Below are positions 25,616-36,418 of a stretch of 64,000 nt of DNA, one piece after another. Each line of letters opens with the position of its first letter. Position 1 is the first letter of the stretch. The translations under genes were made by a program, and so were the position numbers. The stretch spans positions 51,780,001 through 51,844,000 of the forward strand of contig CM045731.1 of assembly GCA_024760905.1 (NCBI GenBank). The letters run 5' to 3'. The notes beneath the pieces were generated by a model that did no database searches, was not told where the DNA came from, and worked only from the letters and a program-made list of their open reading frames with translations. This stretch comes from Plotosus lineatus (Eukaryota > Chordata > Actinopteri > Siluriformes > Plotosidae).

Positions 25616-25921
25616 ATTTCTGGTGAAGCTTGCTGTGTAAAAAAGGAAAAAAGAGAAACACAAATCCGCAGTCTCCCTCCAACAGAAACTGCAGAAATAT
25701 TGTTTTTACTGTTGCCATGGCAGTTCACAACAGATTTTTGTTGTTTGTTTATGTATTTATTTTTATATTGATAAAATATGCATTTATGGTGCTTTTTACA
25801 ATGTTTGTTCATAAGCCATAATTTGTTTAGTTGCCATGGATTACAATAAATGAAAATGCTTAACAGAGAGTTTTATTATTATTGTTATTTTCTACTTACA
25901 GATGGCTTAAAGTACAAACTA

Positions 25922-25926
25922 GATTC

Positions 25927-25960
<34 letters not shown>

Positions 25961-27430
25961 GGACATTATACAAATTGTGAATAAAAGCTGAATGTAATGA
26001 TGTGGAAGTGCAGAGATGACAGCTAAAAAGTATAAACTGAGAAAATGTATCATTTTAAGAGAAAAATATGTTGATTTTAAATTTCATGGTCAACTAATCT
26101 CAAAAAAAGTTGGGACAGGTAGAAATAAGAAGTCAAGTGCACTTATAACAAACAGCTAGAAGACCAATTACTACCAATCAGGTCCATTGGCAACATGACG
26201 GAGTATAAAAAGAGCTTCTCAGAGTGGCAGTGTCTCTCAGAAGCGAAGATGGGAAGAGGATCACCAATTCTCCCAATGTTGCGCAGAAAGATAGTGGAGC
26301 AATATCAGAAAGGTGTTTCCCAGTGAAAAATTGCAAAGAGTTTGAAGTTATCATCATCTACAGTGCATAATACCATACAAAGATTCAGAGAATCTGGAAC
26401 AACAATACTGGATGCACGTGATCTTTGCGACATTAAACGGCACTGCACCACAAACAGGAATGCTACTGTACGGGAAGTCACAGAATGGGCTCAGCAATAC
26501 CTCCAGAAACCATTGTCGGTGAACACAATCCACCGCAGCATCTGCCATTGGCAGACGAAACTCTACAGTACAAAGAAAAGGACATTTCTAAACAGGACCC
26601 AGGCGTTTTCTCTGGGCCAGGGGTCGTTTAAAATGGAGTGTGGCAAAGTGGAAAACTATTCTGTGGTCAGACGAATCACAATTTGAAGTTCTTTATGGAA
26701 AACTGGGATGCCATATCATTTGGACTAAAGAGGACAAGGACAACCCAAGTTATCAGCGCTCAGTTCAGAAGCCTGCATCTGTGATGGTATGGGGTTGCAT
26801 GAGTGCATGGGCAGCTTGCACATCTGGAAAGGGACCGTCAATGCAGAAAGGTATATTCAGATTCTAGAACAACATATGCTCCCATCCAGACGTTGTCTCA
26901 TTCAGAGAAGACCTTGCATTTTTCGACATGATAATGTCAGACCATCCTGCAGCATTAATTACAACATCATGGCTGCATAGGAAAAGGATCCAGGTATTGA
27001 AATGGCCAGTCTGCAGTCCAGATCTTTCACTTATAGAGAACATTTGGCACATCATGAAGAAGGTGCAACAAAGAAGGCTCAAGACAGTTGAACAGTTTGA
27101 GGCCTGTCTTTGAGGGACAGCATTCCTATTTCTAAACTTGAGAAACTTGTCTCCTCAGTCCCCAGATGTTTGCAGACTGTTGTAAGAAGAACAGGAGATG
27201 CTTCACAGTGAGGAAAATGGCCTTGTCCCAACTTTTTACAGATTTGTTGACACCATGAAATTTAAAAACAACATATTTTCCCCTTAAAATCACAGTTTCT
27301 CAGTTTAAACCTTTGACTCGGTCATCTATGTTCTAGTCTGAATAAAATCGTGAAATTTGGCACTTCCAAATCATTGCAGACAGTTTTTATTCACAATTTG
27401 AATTGTGGTCCAACTTTTTTGGAATCCGGC
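25922..27430 (+). pseudogene. Tc1/mariner element with broken transposase
   Basis: Inverted termini GATTCCAAAAAA... and ...TTTTTTGGAATC, extended by ACAAATTGTGAATAAAA-type repeats. The transposase can be followed through N-terminal helix-turn-helix text (KLSSSTVHNTIQRFRESGTT), the first catalytic Asp (ILWSDESQF), FRHDNVRPSC near the second Asp, and CSPDLSLIENIWHIMKK with the Glu. Frameshifts and stops separate them. The left terminus carries a 30-base A run at 25928-25957. Confidence 0.88.
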
Positions 27431-27839
27431 TTGTCTGATAGCTGTGTGATCAACAAAAGTGAAAAGCACAAAAGCCTTCAAAACCAGCCAGAAAAAGTCT
27501 TTTAAAAATCCTATTAAGAAGAGCGCAAACCTCCACCAAGAATTAAGTCTACAGCTGGGCCTGCTATACTAAAACACTTCCAGAACCTGGGATTTTTTAT
27601 GTTAAATTTAAATTGTTGTCAAATGCATCCGAATTAGCTCTGGATGAAATCTGATACCGAAGCTTCTGACCCTGAATATACAAAGCAGATTTTATTAAAC
27701 CCGGATGTGTTTTTTGCAGAGAAATCATTTTCTTTTTGCATTTCACCAAGTAGAACACATTGGGTTTTTAAAAAAAAACATTTAAAATAATAATTTTATT
27801 TTGTGACAATTTAATTGGAAAATCTGTAACTGAAAGGAG

Positions 27840-28085
27840 CTTATTAGATTAGAATTCCCCCTAAACGCCTTCCTGCTGTGGTCTTTTGGGCATGTCCAAC
27901 TGGGAAGAGACGATAGGGATGATCCAAAACATGTTGGTGGGACCATGTCCCAGCTGGCCTGGGAACATCTTGGTGTCTCCACCGGAAGAGCTGGGGGAAG
28001 TAGCTGGGGACAGGGATGTCTAGAACTCACGGCTTAGGCCGATGACCCCGCAACCCAACCTTGGAAGATGATGATGATCCTTGTG
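27840..28085 (+). mobile_element. Second-family LINE, 3' fragment
   Basis: Plus-strand 3' end of the LINE found at 8.4-10.7 kb: cttttgggcatgtccaactg through tgaccccgcaacccaacctt and a short GATGATGATG tail. 5' truncated. Confidence 0.75.
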
Positions 28086-28781
28086 TGATCACCTACCCAC
28101 TATAAAAATTTCAGACTAATCTGCCATAAACTGTCGACAGGAAATTGCTAAGAGACAAACAAGCAAAAACCCATACCAATAAAAATATCAGTGAGCTTTT
28201 GATGCAAGCATTGGTTCAAGAAAATGTTTAAAAACCACATGGTAAACCTTTTCATAGTGTAACATACAACCAATGTGGCAAGATGAGGTGGTGCAGACAG
28301 TTTGAAATGTTCAAGTATGGAACTCAATTATAAATACATATACATATTTACAAAACCACAAACTGTAACTAATAAATACCCAGACGAACAAGGTTCATTC
28401 AATTAGAACATTGTACTTGGTATATATCCCAATAATTATCACCACTTGACCCATCTGCAACTAGGCAGCTGCATATGCAGCAAGCTGTGTTCTGATACAT
28501 TCCTATCACAGTCATCATTAACAGAGTCAGCGGTTTCTGTTGCAGTAACGTTCGGCCTTCACAGTGTGGACCTTGTTAAGGTCACTCAGAGCTTTGTTCA
28601 TTTTTCCTGCTTCCAGCACATCAACTTTGAGAACTGACTATTCACTGTTTGCAGTGTAATACATCCCAAGCTTTGGCAGGTGCCATAGTGACCAGATAAT
28701 CAATGTTATTTACTTCGCCATGAGTGGTCATAATGTTGTTAATGTTATGGCTGATCAGTTTATGTACATACAATAAAACTA

Positions 28782-29338
28782 CAGTAGGCCATTGACCATT
28801 CGCGGTTCAGTGCTCACGCCAGCGCATACTCGCGGATTGACAACAAACCTGGACGTAACTGGCACGTGATTCAAATTTAGCTACTGGCTGAGAGCTTTTC
28901 GTTCTCCCTCCTGCTGATTGGTTGCAGATGATTTGTACACCTCTTTTTTTTCTCCTTCACACACAAGTTATCAATGTGATTGCCTGAATTGTGAAGTAAA
29001 TATTTTTTAGTGTGGTTTTAATGATTATTTAAGCCCTATGATGCCACTCGAACACCCTGCATCTTCTCTAGCTTTTGGTAAGAAGCCTAAGCACTTTATT
29101 TATTAATAAATATTATCATAGGAAAAAATGTAAAAGTTTTCCGTTAATCATTACTACATTTTACTGCATTATTACTGTATTAATGAGTAAGACCGTCTAA
29201 TAGAATGTGTTTAAGAAGCATATTTTAGCGCATATAATATCATACGTAGGGTTTTAAAACCGCATCAATAACTCACAGATTTTCATGATCCGCAGGAAGG
29301 GCCGGAACCGAACCATCGCGAAAAACAGGGGCCTACTG
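28782..29338. mobile_element. Tigger/pogo-type MITE, copy 2
   Basis: 557 bp between CAGTAGGCCA and GGGCCTACTG, flanked on both sides by TA. This is the TA duplication of Tc1/mariner-superfamily elements. It lies just past the mfsd5 poly(A) signals and contains no transposase. Confidence 0.85.
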
Positions 29339-29443
29339 TACACTTAAAGTGAGACACCATATAAAAGTAACATCATATTTTCTTTGGTCTGCTATACCAT
29401 TAAACACACTTAAATGTTTTCTGGAATGCACGTTCTCATTTAC

Positions 29444-29463
29444 TTTATTAAACGTCCTTTATT
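29444..29463 (-). terminator. mfsd5 poly(A) signals
   Basis: Two AATAAA hexamers on the minus strand (TTTATT at 29444-29449 and 29458-29463) lie about 95-110 bases past the mfsd5 stop codon. This suggests a short 3' UTR. Confidence 0.55.
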
Positions 29464-29556
29464 TTGATGATTATTTTGTAAATATTGTGCATACACCTGT
29501 GCAGCGAGTTGTCTTGACACAATAGTTCACTTTATGTCCTTGTGTAAATCTTCACA

Positions 29557-30996
29557 TCAACCGGATTCAATCTCACCCTCTCCTTTGGCCCCATCAAGTC
29601 GTAGGTCTGGATTGTTCCTTCCCAAAGTGAAGAAGCTCACAGCTGCAAGTAAGGCAGCTAGCATCATTATAGCACAACCAGCGAACATGTGCCTGGTTCC
29701 ACTACCTGATTCGCCTGCTCCAGCACCCGACACCTCACCATGTAGCGCCAACAGGGCCAAGCATGCCAACAAGTGGAGCGGCAGACGAAAACAGGCCAAA
29801 ACTGCTGCCCTGCGCTCTACGGGGATCACACGGCTCTGAAGAAAGTTCATAGCAGGGAAGTAGAAGCCACAGGCCAACTCGAGCAACAGGAAGGCCAAAA
29901 ACGATTCCCTAGGCTTTGGCTGGCTGGGTGCTGTCGAAAATGTCAACATAAAAAAGGAGAAGAAAGCAAGAAGTGTGGCTAAGCCCATCAGATGAGTTGG
30001 CTGGAGCCGGTAACTGGCTGATGTCGCCAATCGGAAGAGTGATGATCCTGCCATGCTTGCTGCCATTAGGCAGGAGAAGACAATACCAAGTGGTGGACCA
30101 TGTGACTCCAGCACAGGTGTCCACAGAAATATGAACACATAGAGCACACTCTCAAAAAGGGCCTGCACACCACCTATGAGTACTACGCGACGCTCCGAGA
30201 ACAGAAAGCGCACACCTTCCAGACAGGCTCGCCGGAATCGAATTTGAGCGGTATTCTGAAGGCTGAGATGAGCACTGCTTCTGTCCTTTTGACCTCCTGG
30301 TTCCAACTTTTCCTCATTTCCCCAACTGGACAATATCATCCAAGCACATGCAACCAGGCTTGGAATGGCAAACAGGAAAGGTGCTACAGGTCCCAGCTGC
30401 AACCATTCAGCAAGTAGGTTTGCCACAAGCCCAGCAGCAACAGCAAGCACATTATTCCAGTCTGCAGCTTTGCTAAAAGTCACAGGGATCCATTCTTTGG
30501 GAAAATCATGCACATCGACATGAGAGTGCACATACCAGGTCTCGAAAGCCGTACTGAGAAGGGAGGTGGAGAGTCCGCCCAGCACACGACCAACGATGAG
30601 CACAAAGTAGTCTGTAGACAGTTTGGTGAGGCAACACACAGAGTAGGATATACAGAAAAGGAGGCATGTCTGTCTTCGACCCAGAACCTGCGGCAGCCAG
30701 CCAGCTACTGGGGCAAACAGCACACATGAAGCCACACCACAGACATACAGGATGGCGATTTGGGACTCTAAAAAGCTGTAATGCTGGTAGAGCTTGTAAA
30801 GGTATGGACCTTGCAGCCAGTCAGCCCAGAGGGCCAGCAGGTATGTTTTTAAGAAGAGCTTCTGGAAGGAGAGGAATGCCGGGTTCGCAATGGTCACCTG
30901 ATTGGTCTGTGGAGAGGCAATGCGCCGTGCTGCGAGTTCCAGACACGCACACAGGACCACCAGGGCCACAAACGCAAGATATGCAGTCACGAACAT
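29557..30996 (-). CDS. mfsd5: Major facilitator superfamily domain-containing protein 5 (molybdate-anion transporter)
   Basis: Uninterrupted 479-codon frame on the minus strand, intronless as in other vertebrates. MFSD5 is a 12-helix MFS membrane protein, annotated as a molybdate anion transporter (MOT2-like). It opens MFVTAYLAFV (human MLVTAYLAFV). Family blocks are ADWLQGPYLYKLYQHYSFLE (58-77), YFVLIVGRVLGGLST (130-144), ALFESVLYVFIFLWTPVLES (279-298), MAASMAGSSL (311-320) and FLLLELACGFYFPAMNFL (369-386). Hydrophobic segments alternate along the whole length. It is about 29 residues longer than the 450-residue human protein. The extra length is in the central loop (about 226-255), a Gly/Ala/Ser-rich loop (421-435) and the C-terminus. 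The start has a good context (GCCATGT). It is convergent with gdap1l1 and upstream of nothing else on its strand until nr1d4, 11 kb away. Confidence 0.96.
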   Translation of the reverse strand: MFVTAYLAFVALVVLCACLELAARRIASPQTNQVTIANPAFLSFQKLFLKTYLLALWADWLQGPYLYKLYQHYSFLESQIAILYVCGVASCVLFAPVAGWLPQVLGRRQTCLLFCISYSVCCLTKLSTDYFVLIVGRVLGGLSTSLLSTAFETWYVHSHVDVHDFPKEWIPVTFSKAADWNNVLAVAAGLVANLLAEWLQLGPVAPFLFAIPSLVACAWMILSSWGNEEKLEPGGQKDRSSAHLSLQNTAQIRFRRACLEGVRFLFSERRVVLIGGVQALFESVLYVFIFLWTPVLESHGPPLGIVFSCLMAASMAGSSLFRLATSASYRLQPTHLMGLATLLAFFSFFMLTFSTAPSQPKPRESFLAFLLLELACGFYFPAMNFLQSRVIPVERRAAVLACFRLPLHLLACLALLALHGEVSGAGAGESGSGTRHMFAGCAIMMLAALLAAVSFFTLGRNNPDLRLDGAKGEGEIESG

Positions 30997-31574
30997 GGCA
31001 GACCAAGGTCAGCTTTCAGATCTTCTGGTATGTCAGTCTGCACAACTTCAGATTCAGAGTTCTTCTTCAACGTCTTCCTAATTTCACTTCATGGTAATGT
31101 TTTGGAGAGGCTAGAAAAACAGGGTGCAACAGGATAAGAATGCACGTCAGTATCACAGCAAACCAACAAAACCTGGCAAAATCAGTAATAAGTAAGGTTA
31201 TAGTTGTTAGCTATATATATATATATTTATTCGGGCTCATTCTAGACAAAACACCATCTCAAGGCACCACATAATTCAATGCCAGGAATATTCATTCTAA
31301 AATTAGTTCAATTCATCAAGTTAATGAAGTAGTTTAGCTGCTACTTCAAACTAGCAAGTTAATGAAGTAGTTAGCAAGTTAGCTTGACACTGTTAGCTTA
31401 TTGATCTGTAACTATGGAATGCTACTACACTGAGCTTCAAGTTTCTGTTATTGTTTGTAATACCTGAACAGCCTTGAATTGCTCCTCTCCCTCAAAATAC
31501 TTTTTACAGCCTCTCATATTTAGGAGTTTATTTCGAAGTCTTGAAAACCACCATTCGTTTTAATGATCACATCC

Positions 31575-31665
31575 GTTTTGGTGAACACTTCCTGGTTCCG
31601 GGTTGCAACGTCAACAAGCGTAACGTGGTCGCGCAGTATCGACGCTCACCCGGAAGTCGACAAAA
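31575..31665 (-). promoter_or_regulatory. Candidate mfsd5 promoter with ETS-type motifs
   Basis: A locally CpG-rich stretch about 0.6 kb upstream of the mfsd5 start. It holds CCGGAAGT (31650-31657), a second TTCCGGG near 31596 and GGTCGCGCAG. ETS-type CCGGAAGT sites are typical of TATA-less housekeeping promoters. If this is the start region, a 5' UTR intron or long leader lies between it and the ATG. A SINE begins about 90 bases further upstream. Confidence 0.4.
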
Positions 31666-31905
31666 GACTGCTTTCGATTTCAAATGCATTTAGAAGCTTT
31701 TCTTATTTTTATTTCACAAGCAAATATCGAATTGTCCGCATTTTATTCGGTGGTGGCCTAGTGGTAAAGGTGCTGGATCGCGGATCCTGAGGTTGGGGGT
31801 TCGAGTCCCTCCCTCCACAAAGTTATCACTGTCCCACAAGTGCAGCGAACTGGGTTATCAAAGGCCGGCGATGTCGCTCTCTCACTGTCTACGGTGAGAG
31901 TTCAT

Positions 31906-32127
31906 TCATTCATCAGTTCATTTTCTGTACCCGCTTAATCCTAACTTGGGTCGCGGGGAGGCTGGCGCCCATCCCAGCCAACTTCGGGCGAGGGCAGAGT
32001 ACACCCTGGACAGCTTGCCAGGCCATCGCAGGGCGGAAACACGCTGACGGCTTTGCAGCCTACTCTTGTCGAAAGTCAGCAATGGTTCTTTTACATGCCT
32101 CACACCATAGATACAGTCGTGAGAGAC

Positions 32128-32128
<1 letters not shown>
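31906..32128 (-). mobile_element. SINE S1, L2-type tail, head missing (inner copy 1)
   Basis: Starts on plus with attcattcatcagttcatt and CGCTTAATCCTAA, the reverse of the ...TTAGGATTAAGCG tail. It ends at the gagagacatg block, joined to an ATG microsatellite. Confidence 0.8.
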
Positions 32129-32159
<31 letters not shown>

Positions 32160-32160
<1 letters not shown>

Positions 32161-32490
32161 ATTCATCAGTTCATTTTCTGTAACCGCTTAATCCTAATTA
32201 GGGTCGCGGGGAGGCTGGCGCCCATCCCAGCCAACTTCGGGCGAGGGCAGAGGACACCCTTGACAGCTTGCCAGGCCATCGCAGGACAGAAACACGCCGA
32301 CGGCTTTGCAGTTTTTTTACTCTTGTCGAAAGTCAGCAATGGTTCTTTTACATGCCTCACACCATAAACAGTGAGAGACATGGCCGGCCTTTGATAACCC
32401 AGTTAGCTCCACTGGGGGGGACAGTGGCAACCTTGTGCAGAGTGGGACTCGAACCCCCAACCTTTGGATCCACTAGACCACCACTGCCCC
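32160..32490 (-). mobile_element. SINE S1, L2-type tail (inner copy 2)
   Basis: Complete minus-strand copy with tail TTAGGATTAAGCGGTTACAG and head CCACCACTGCCC on plus. It is separated from inner copy 1 only by (ATG)n at 32129-32159. Confidence 0.82.
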
Positions 32491-33054
32491 TCTATGGTGA
32501 GAGGTTCATGTAAAAGAACCATTGCTGACTTTCGTAAAGAGGAGCTGCATAGCCGTCAGCGTGTTTCTGCCCCTTGCTAAAGGGTTCTGTCAGGAACGGC
32601 ATATAAGCCAAATCAAACATGCGGATCAGATGATTCGCTGTGGCGACCCATAAAAAAGGAAAAACCGAAAGGAAAAAAAAAGAAGAACCTCGTAATATTT
32701 ACTAGCCTATCCATGGAGTTTCCCAGGCGTTGGGATTTGTGTCATTGTTTATAATAGATTATTATTATTATTATCATCTCATTAAATTCACCTAATACTG
32801 TTAAAAGAATCCAGAATTTTTTTATATTTGTTAAATAGACAACCACATAGCAATCAGTCCATAAATCCGTAAATTATTACATCCATCCATAAATTATTTT
32901 AAGTTTCAAGTTTCAAGTCATACACATGTAACAATGGAACATAGAATAAAATTCCTGGACTCAGACCCTCAGTAGGCACATAGGAAACAAATATCACAGA
33001 AAAAAACATTTAGATAAAGTATTAATAAAATACATAAATAAGCATGTATATCCC

Positions 33055-33294
33055 CTTTTCTTGGGAGTCGCCACAGCTAATCATCTGATTCGCACATTTG
33101 ATTTGGCATAGGTTTTTTGTTTTATGTCAGATGCCCTTCCTGTCACAAGGAACAGAGCAAGGGACAGAAACACGCTGACGGCTTTGCAGCTCATCTTTAT
33201 GAAAGTCAGCAATGGTTCTTTTACATGAACCTCTCACCATAGACAGTGAGAGACATGGCCTACCTTTGATAACCCAGTAGCTGCACTGGGGAAG

Positions 33295-33295
<1 letters not shown>
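33055..33295 (-). mobile_element. SINE S1, RTE tail, 5' truncated
   Basis: Tail tcgccacagctaatcatctg to the gctgcactgggg block; the tRNA-like head is missing. It ends at the TA/CA microsatellite that flanks the Tigger element. Confidence 0.8.

Positions 33296-33360
<65 letters not shown>
33296..33360. repeat. (TA)n(CA)n compound microsatellite
   Basis: TA run followed by a CA run, ending directly at the left Tigger terminus. Another TA run (35396-35417) abuts the right terminus. Confidence 0.95.
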
Positions 33361-33362
<2 letters not shown>

Positions 33363-33764
33363 GGTACCTCGGTTCTCGAACGCTTTGGAGAGAGAACAAG
33401 TCGGAATTCGAACAAAAAATCCAGGATTTTTTTTGTCTTGGATGTGAAACAAAATTTGGAAAGCCGAACTCAAAAAATCCGCAAGAACAAACGAGACCGA
33501 AAGTGAGGAAAAATGCGCGACTTCTGGAAATCGGTCTCTTTTGACTCTACTCAACCACTTTGTGCGTGTGGATGTGCTTCCTCCTGTTCTACAAAGTACA
33601 GTATACCGTGTTTTTTGTTTACTCAATTAGATTAGCTAATAAACATGTCTCCAAAGAAAGCTACTGAGAAAAGGTCAGTTGTGCGGAAAACTGTTGCTTT
33701 TAAGAAAGAGCTGATAGCTAAGCATGCATCAGGCGTGCGTGTTACTGATTTTGCTAAGGAATAT

Positions 33765-34111
33765 CTGTCTTCCTTTCGGCTTTTTCCCTTTTACTCGGGA
33801 GTTGCCACAGCGAATCATCTGATTCCCACGTTTAATTTAGCAGAGGTTTTTACGTCGGATGCCCTTCCTGTCACAACCCTTTTAGCAAGGGACAGGAACA
33901 CGCTGACGGCTTTGCAGCTACTCTTTACGAAAGTCAGCAATGGTTCTTTTACATGAACCTCTCACCATAGACAGTGAGAGACATGACCCGCCTTTGATAA
34001 CCCAGTTAGCTGCACTGGGGGGACAGTGACAACCTTGCGGAGAGTGGGACTGAAACCCCCAACATTTGGATCAGCGATCCAGCGCCCTATACCACGAGAC
34101 CACCACTGCCA
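33765..34111 (-). mobile_element. tRNA-headed SINE (family S1, RTE tail) inside Tigger
   Basis: 347 bp flanked by a 21 bp duplication (33744-33764 and 34112-34132, one mismatch). On the minus strand it starts with GGCAGTGGTGGTC and the B-box region, and ends with a tail like the RTE LINE end (CGGCTTTTTCCC on plus). Confidence 0.85.
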
Positions 34112-34449
34112 ACTGATCTTGCTAAGGAATATGGCATGGCTAAATCAACGATATGCACGATCCTGAAGAACAAAGAGAGTGTTACAGCCAGTGATGTGGC
34201 GAAAGGCTTGAAGGTTATAAGCAAACAAAGACCGCAAGTGCTGGAGGAGGTGATCTGCTGCAAAGCTTGTGAAATCTACGATGATTTGGTGAAAAACAAC
34301 CCTAGCTCGAATCCTGAAGGGTTCCACTTTAAAGCAAGTTGAGGCTGGTTTGAAAATAAACAAAAAAGACACAAAATAAATGAATCTATTAAGAATTTTG
34401 TCTGTTTGTCCTGTTGTTTCACATTTAATATACTATTTGATATATAAAC

Positions 34450-35292
34450 AACATGGTGATGGACAGGCTGACAGATAAGGTTAGACAAGAATCTCCATGG
34501 ACTATGATGTTTGCAGATGACATTGTGATCTGTAGTGAGAGCAGAGAACAAGCGGAGGAAAATCTAGAGAGGTGGAGGTATGCCCCTGGAAAGGAGGGGA
34601 ATGAAGGTTAGTCTCAGTAAGACAGAATACATGTGTGTGAACGACAAGGACCCAAGAGGAACGGTGAGGTTACAGGGGGCAGAGATAAAGAAGGTGGAGG
34701 ATTTTAAGTACTTAGGCTCAACAATCCAGAGCAATGGAGAGTGTGGAAAAGAGGTGAAGAAGCGCGTGCATGCAGGTTGGAATGGATGGAGAAAAGTGTC
34801 CGGTGTGATGTGTGATAGGAGAGTATCGGCAAGAATAAAGGGAAAAGTGTACAAGACGGTGATGAGGTCAGTGATGTTGTATGGGTTAGAAACAGTGGCG
34901 CTGGGGAAAAGACAGGAGTCAGAGATGGAGGTAGCAGAGATGAAAATGTTGAGGTTCTCTTTGGGAGTAACGAGGATGGATAGGATCAGGAACGAGTACA
35001 TCAGAGGGACAGCACATGTTAGATGTTTTGGAGACAAAGTCAGAGAGGCTAGATTGAGATGGTTTGGACATGTACAGAGGAGGGATAGTGAGTATATTGG
35101 TAGTAGGATGCTGAGGTTGGAACTACCAGGCAGAAGGCCCAGAGGAAGACCAAAGAGATGATTTATGGATGTGGTGAAGGCGGACATGAAGGTCGTTGGA
35201 GTAAGGGTAGAAGATGCAGAGAATAGGGTGAGATGGAGGCAGATCATTTGCTGTGTTTCCCTGAAGGGAACAGCCGAAAGAAAAAGAAAGAA
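34450..35292 (+). mobile_element. RTE LINE 3' fragment inside the Tigger element
   Basis: Begins in RT ([12 protein letters not shown], then [19 protein letters not shown]) and runs through [18 protein letters not shown] and [18 protein letters not shown] to the 3' end ccctgaagggaacagccgaa. One long frame covers 34580-35161. The 5' truncation is typical. No clear duplication was identified. Confidence 0.85.
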
Positions 35293-35564
35293 GACGACAT
35301 TATTTGTAATGGGAAAAGCGGATTTGGAATTCAAACAAATCGGAATTCAAACAGCCTTCTGGAATGGATTAAGTCTGAGAACCAAGGTACCACTGTATAT
35401 ATATATATATATATATACATACTCATGCCTCAGTTTTACGGACTTCTCTTTAACGGATTTCGGATGCAATGGACAAAATCTGTAGCTTCCGACTAGCCTG
35501 GATCGTCCGCATGTGGACTGTTGTTTCCGAAAGTGACCGCCAGATGACCAGACTGGCTTGAAGA

Positions 35565-36011
35565 AATCTTGCGCATTTAAATCTATTCATCTATTTTCAA
35601 TGCACGTCACTGTGGCGCAAAGCGGAGAGCCAATCCTTTCTGTATGCAGGTGGGTCCAATACCTTGAAACTCTAATTGTATTGGGCTCACATGCTGCAGT
35701 GTTATGTGACAGCAAGCGCGTCCCAAGTTTTGGCAATCAGCTGCGGGTTGAAGTTTTTCTATGTCTGTCCATTTGTGTCTGCTTGCCAGCTGTGCTTGGC
35801 TTCGTGGAAATGAGCTGATCAAAATGAGGGAAATTTACCTCTTTACTCAAGAAAAACACATGCAGTCTGTGGCTGTTATAATCCTATAAAATTAGAGTTT
35901 GAAGGTATCGGACCCGCACACATACTGGAGTACAGAAAGAATTGGCTCTCCGCTTCGCGCCACAGTGACATGGCATTGAAAATAGATGAATAGATTTAAA
36001 TGTGCAAGATT
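35565..36011. repeat. Foldback: 113-122 bp inverted arms, 212 bp spacer
   Basis: Arm 35565-35677 is the reverse complement of 35890-36011 at about 85-90% by eye (shared blocks include AAATCTATTCATCTATTTTC and GCGGAGAGCCAAT). No coding frame is apparent. It is probably a foldback/MITE-type DNA transposon. hAT-like ends GGTTCCCGACCCCTG occur just right, at 36169 and 36332. Confidence 0.75.
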
Positions 36012-36194
36012 TATTCATGTGTTTTTGTTTTATTTTATGGCTTTTTTGTATTTTTATTTAAATGACAGTGAAATTATGTATTCGTTATTCTGTTAAGAAA
36101 GACCACCTGATTTATCTGAGAGCCAGATACAGTCATCAAAACAGCCACATCTGGCTCGCGATCCATAGGTTCCCGACCCCTGATATACAGTATA

Positions 36195-36197
<3 letters not shown>

Positions 36198-36273
<76 letters not shown>
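36198..36273. repeat. (TA)n microsatellite
   Basis: About 76 bases of TA with one interruption at the start. Confidence 0.97.
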
Positions 36274-36274
<1 letters not shown>

Positions 36275-36418
36275 CTCTCAGAGGATTAGATTTTAAAATA
36301 TGTCTTTTTTTTGGCTCCCTTAGTCAAAAAGGTTCCCGACCCCTGATCTTATGGTGTATATTTACAGAGTATACAGTATTCACATTTGCAGATTACATAA
36401 TGTAAGTCTGTTGTTGGG

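Larger units (their letters stand above)
31750..32690 (+). mobile_element. SINE S1 (RTE tail) split by two minus-strand SINEs
   Basis: The head and first half run from 31750 to 31905 and the second half from 32491 to 32690 (ending cgaaaggaaaaaaaaagaag). The break repeats TCTAYGGTGAGAG-TTCAT on both sides (31888-31905, 32491-32509), so the interior was inserted later. Confidence 0.82.
33359..35395 (+). pseudogene. Tigger (pogo) element split by a SINE and an RTE fragment
   Basis: Termini CAATGGTACCTCGG and CCAAGGTACCACTG lie within TA-rich flanks. The transposase start MSPKKATEKRSVVRKTVAFK (33645 on) is cut after FAKEY by a SINE (33765-34111). The frame resumes with MAKSTICTILKNKESV, the HTH/CENP-B type DNA-binding region. 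After about 34.44 kb an RTE 3' fragment follows (to 35.29 kb), then the Tigger right end. The catalytic DDE region is missing. Confidence 0.85.

Noticed and set aside
36062..36274. 70-codon frame ending in Tyr-Ile repeats
   Set aside because: Translation of the TA microsatellite.
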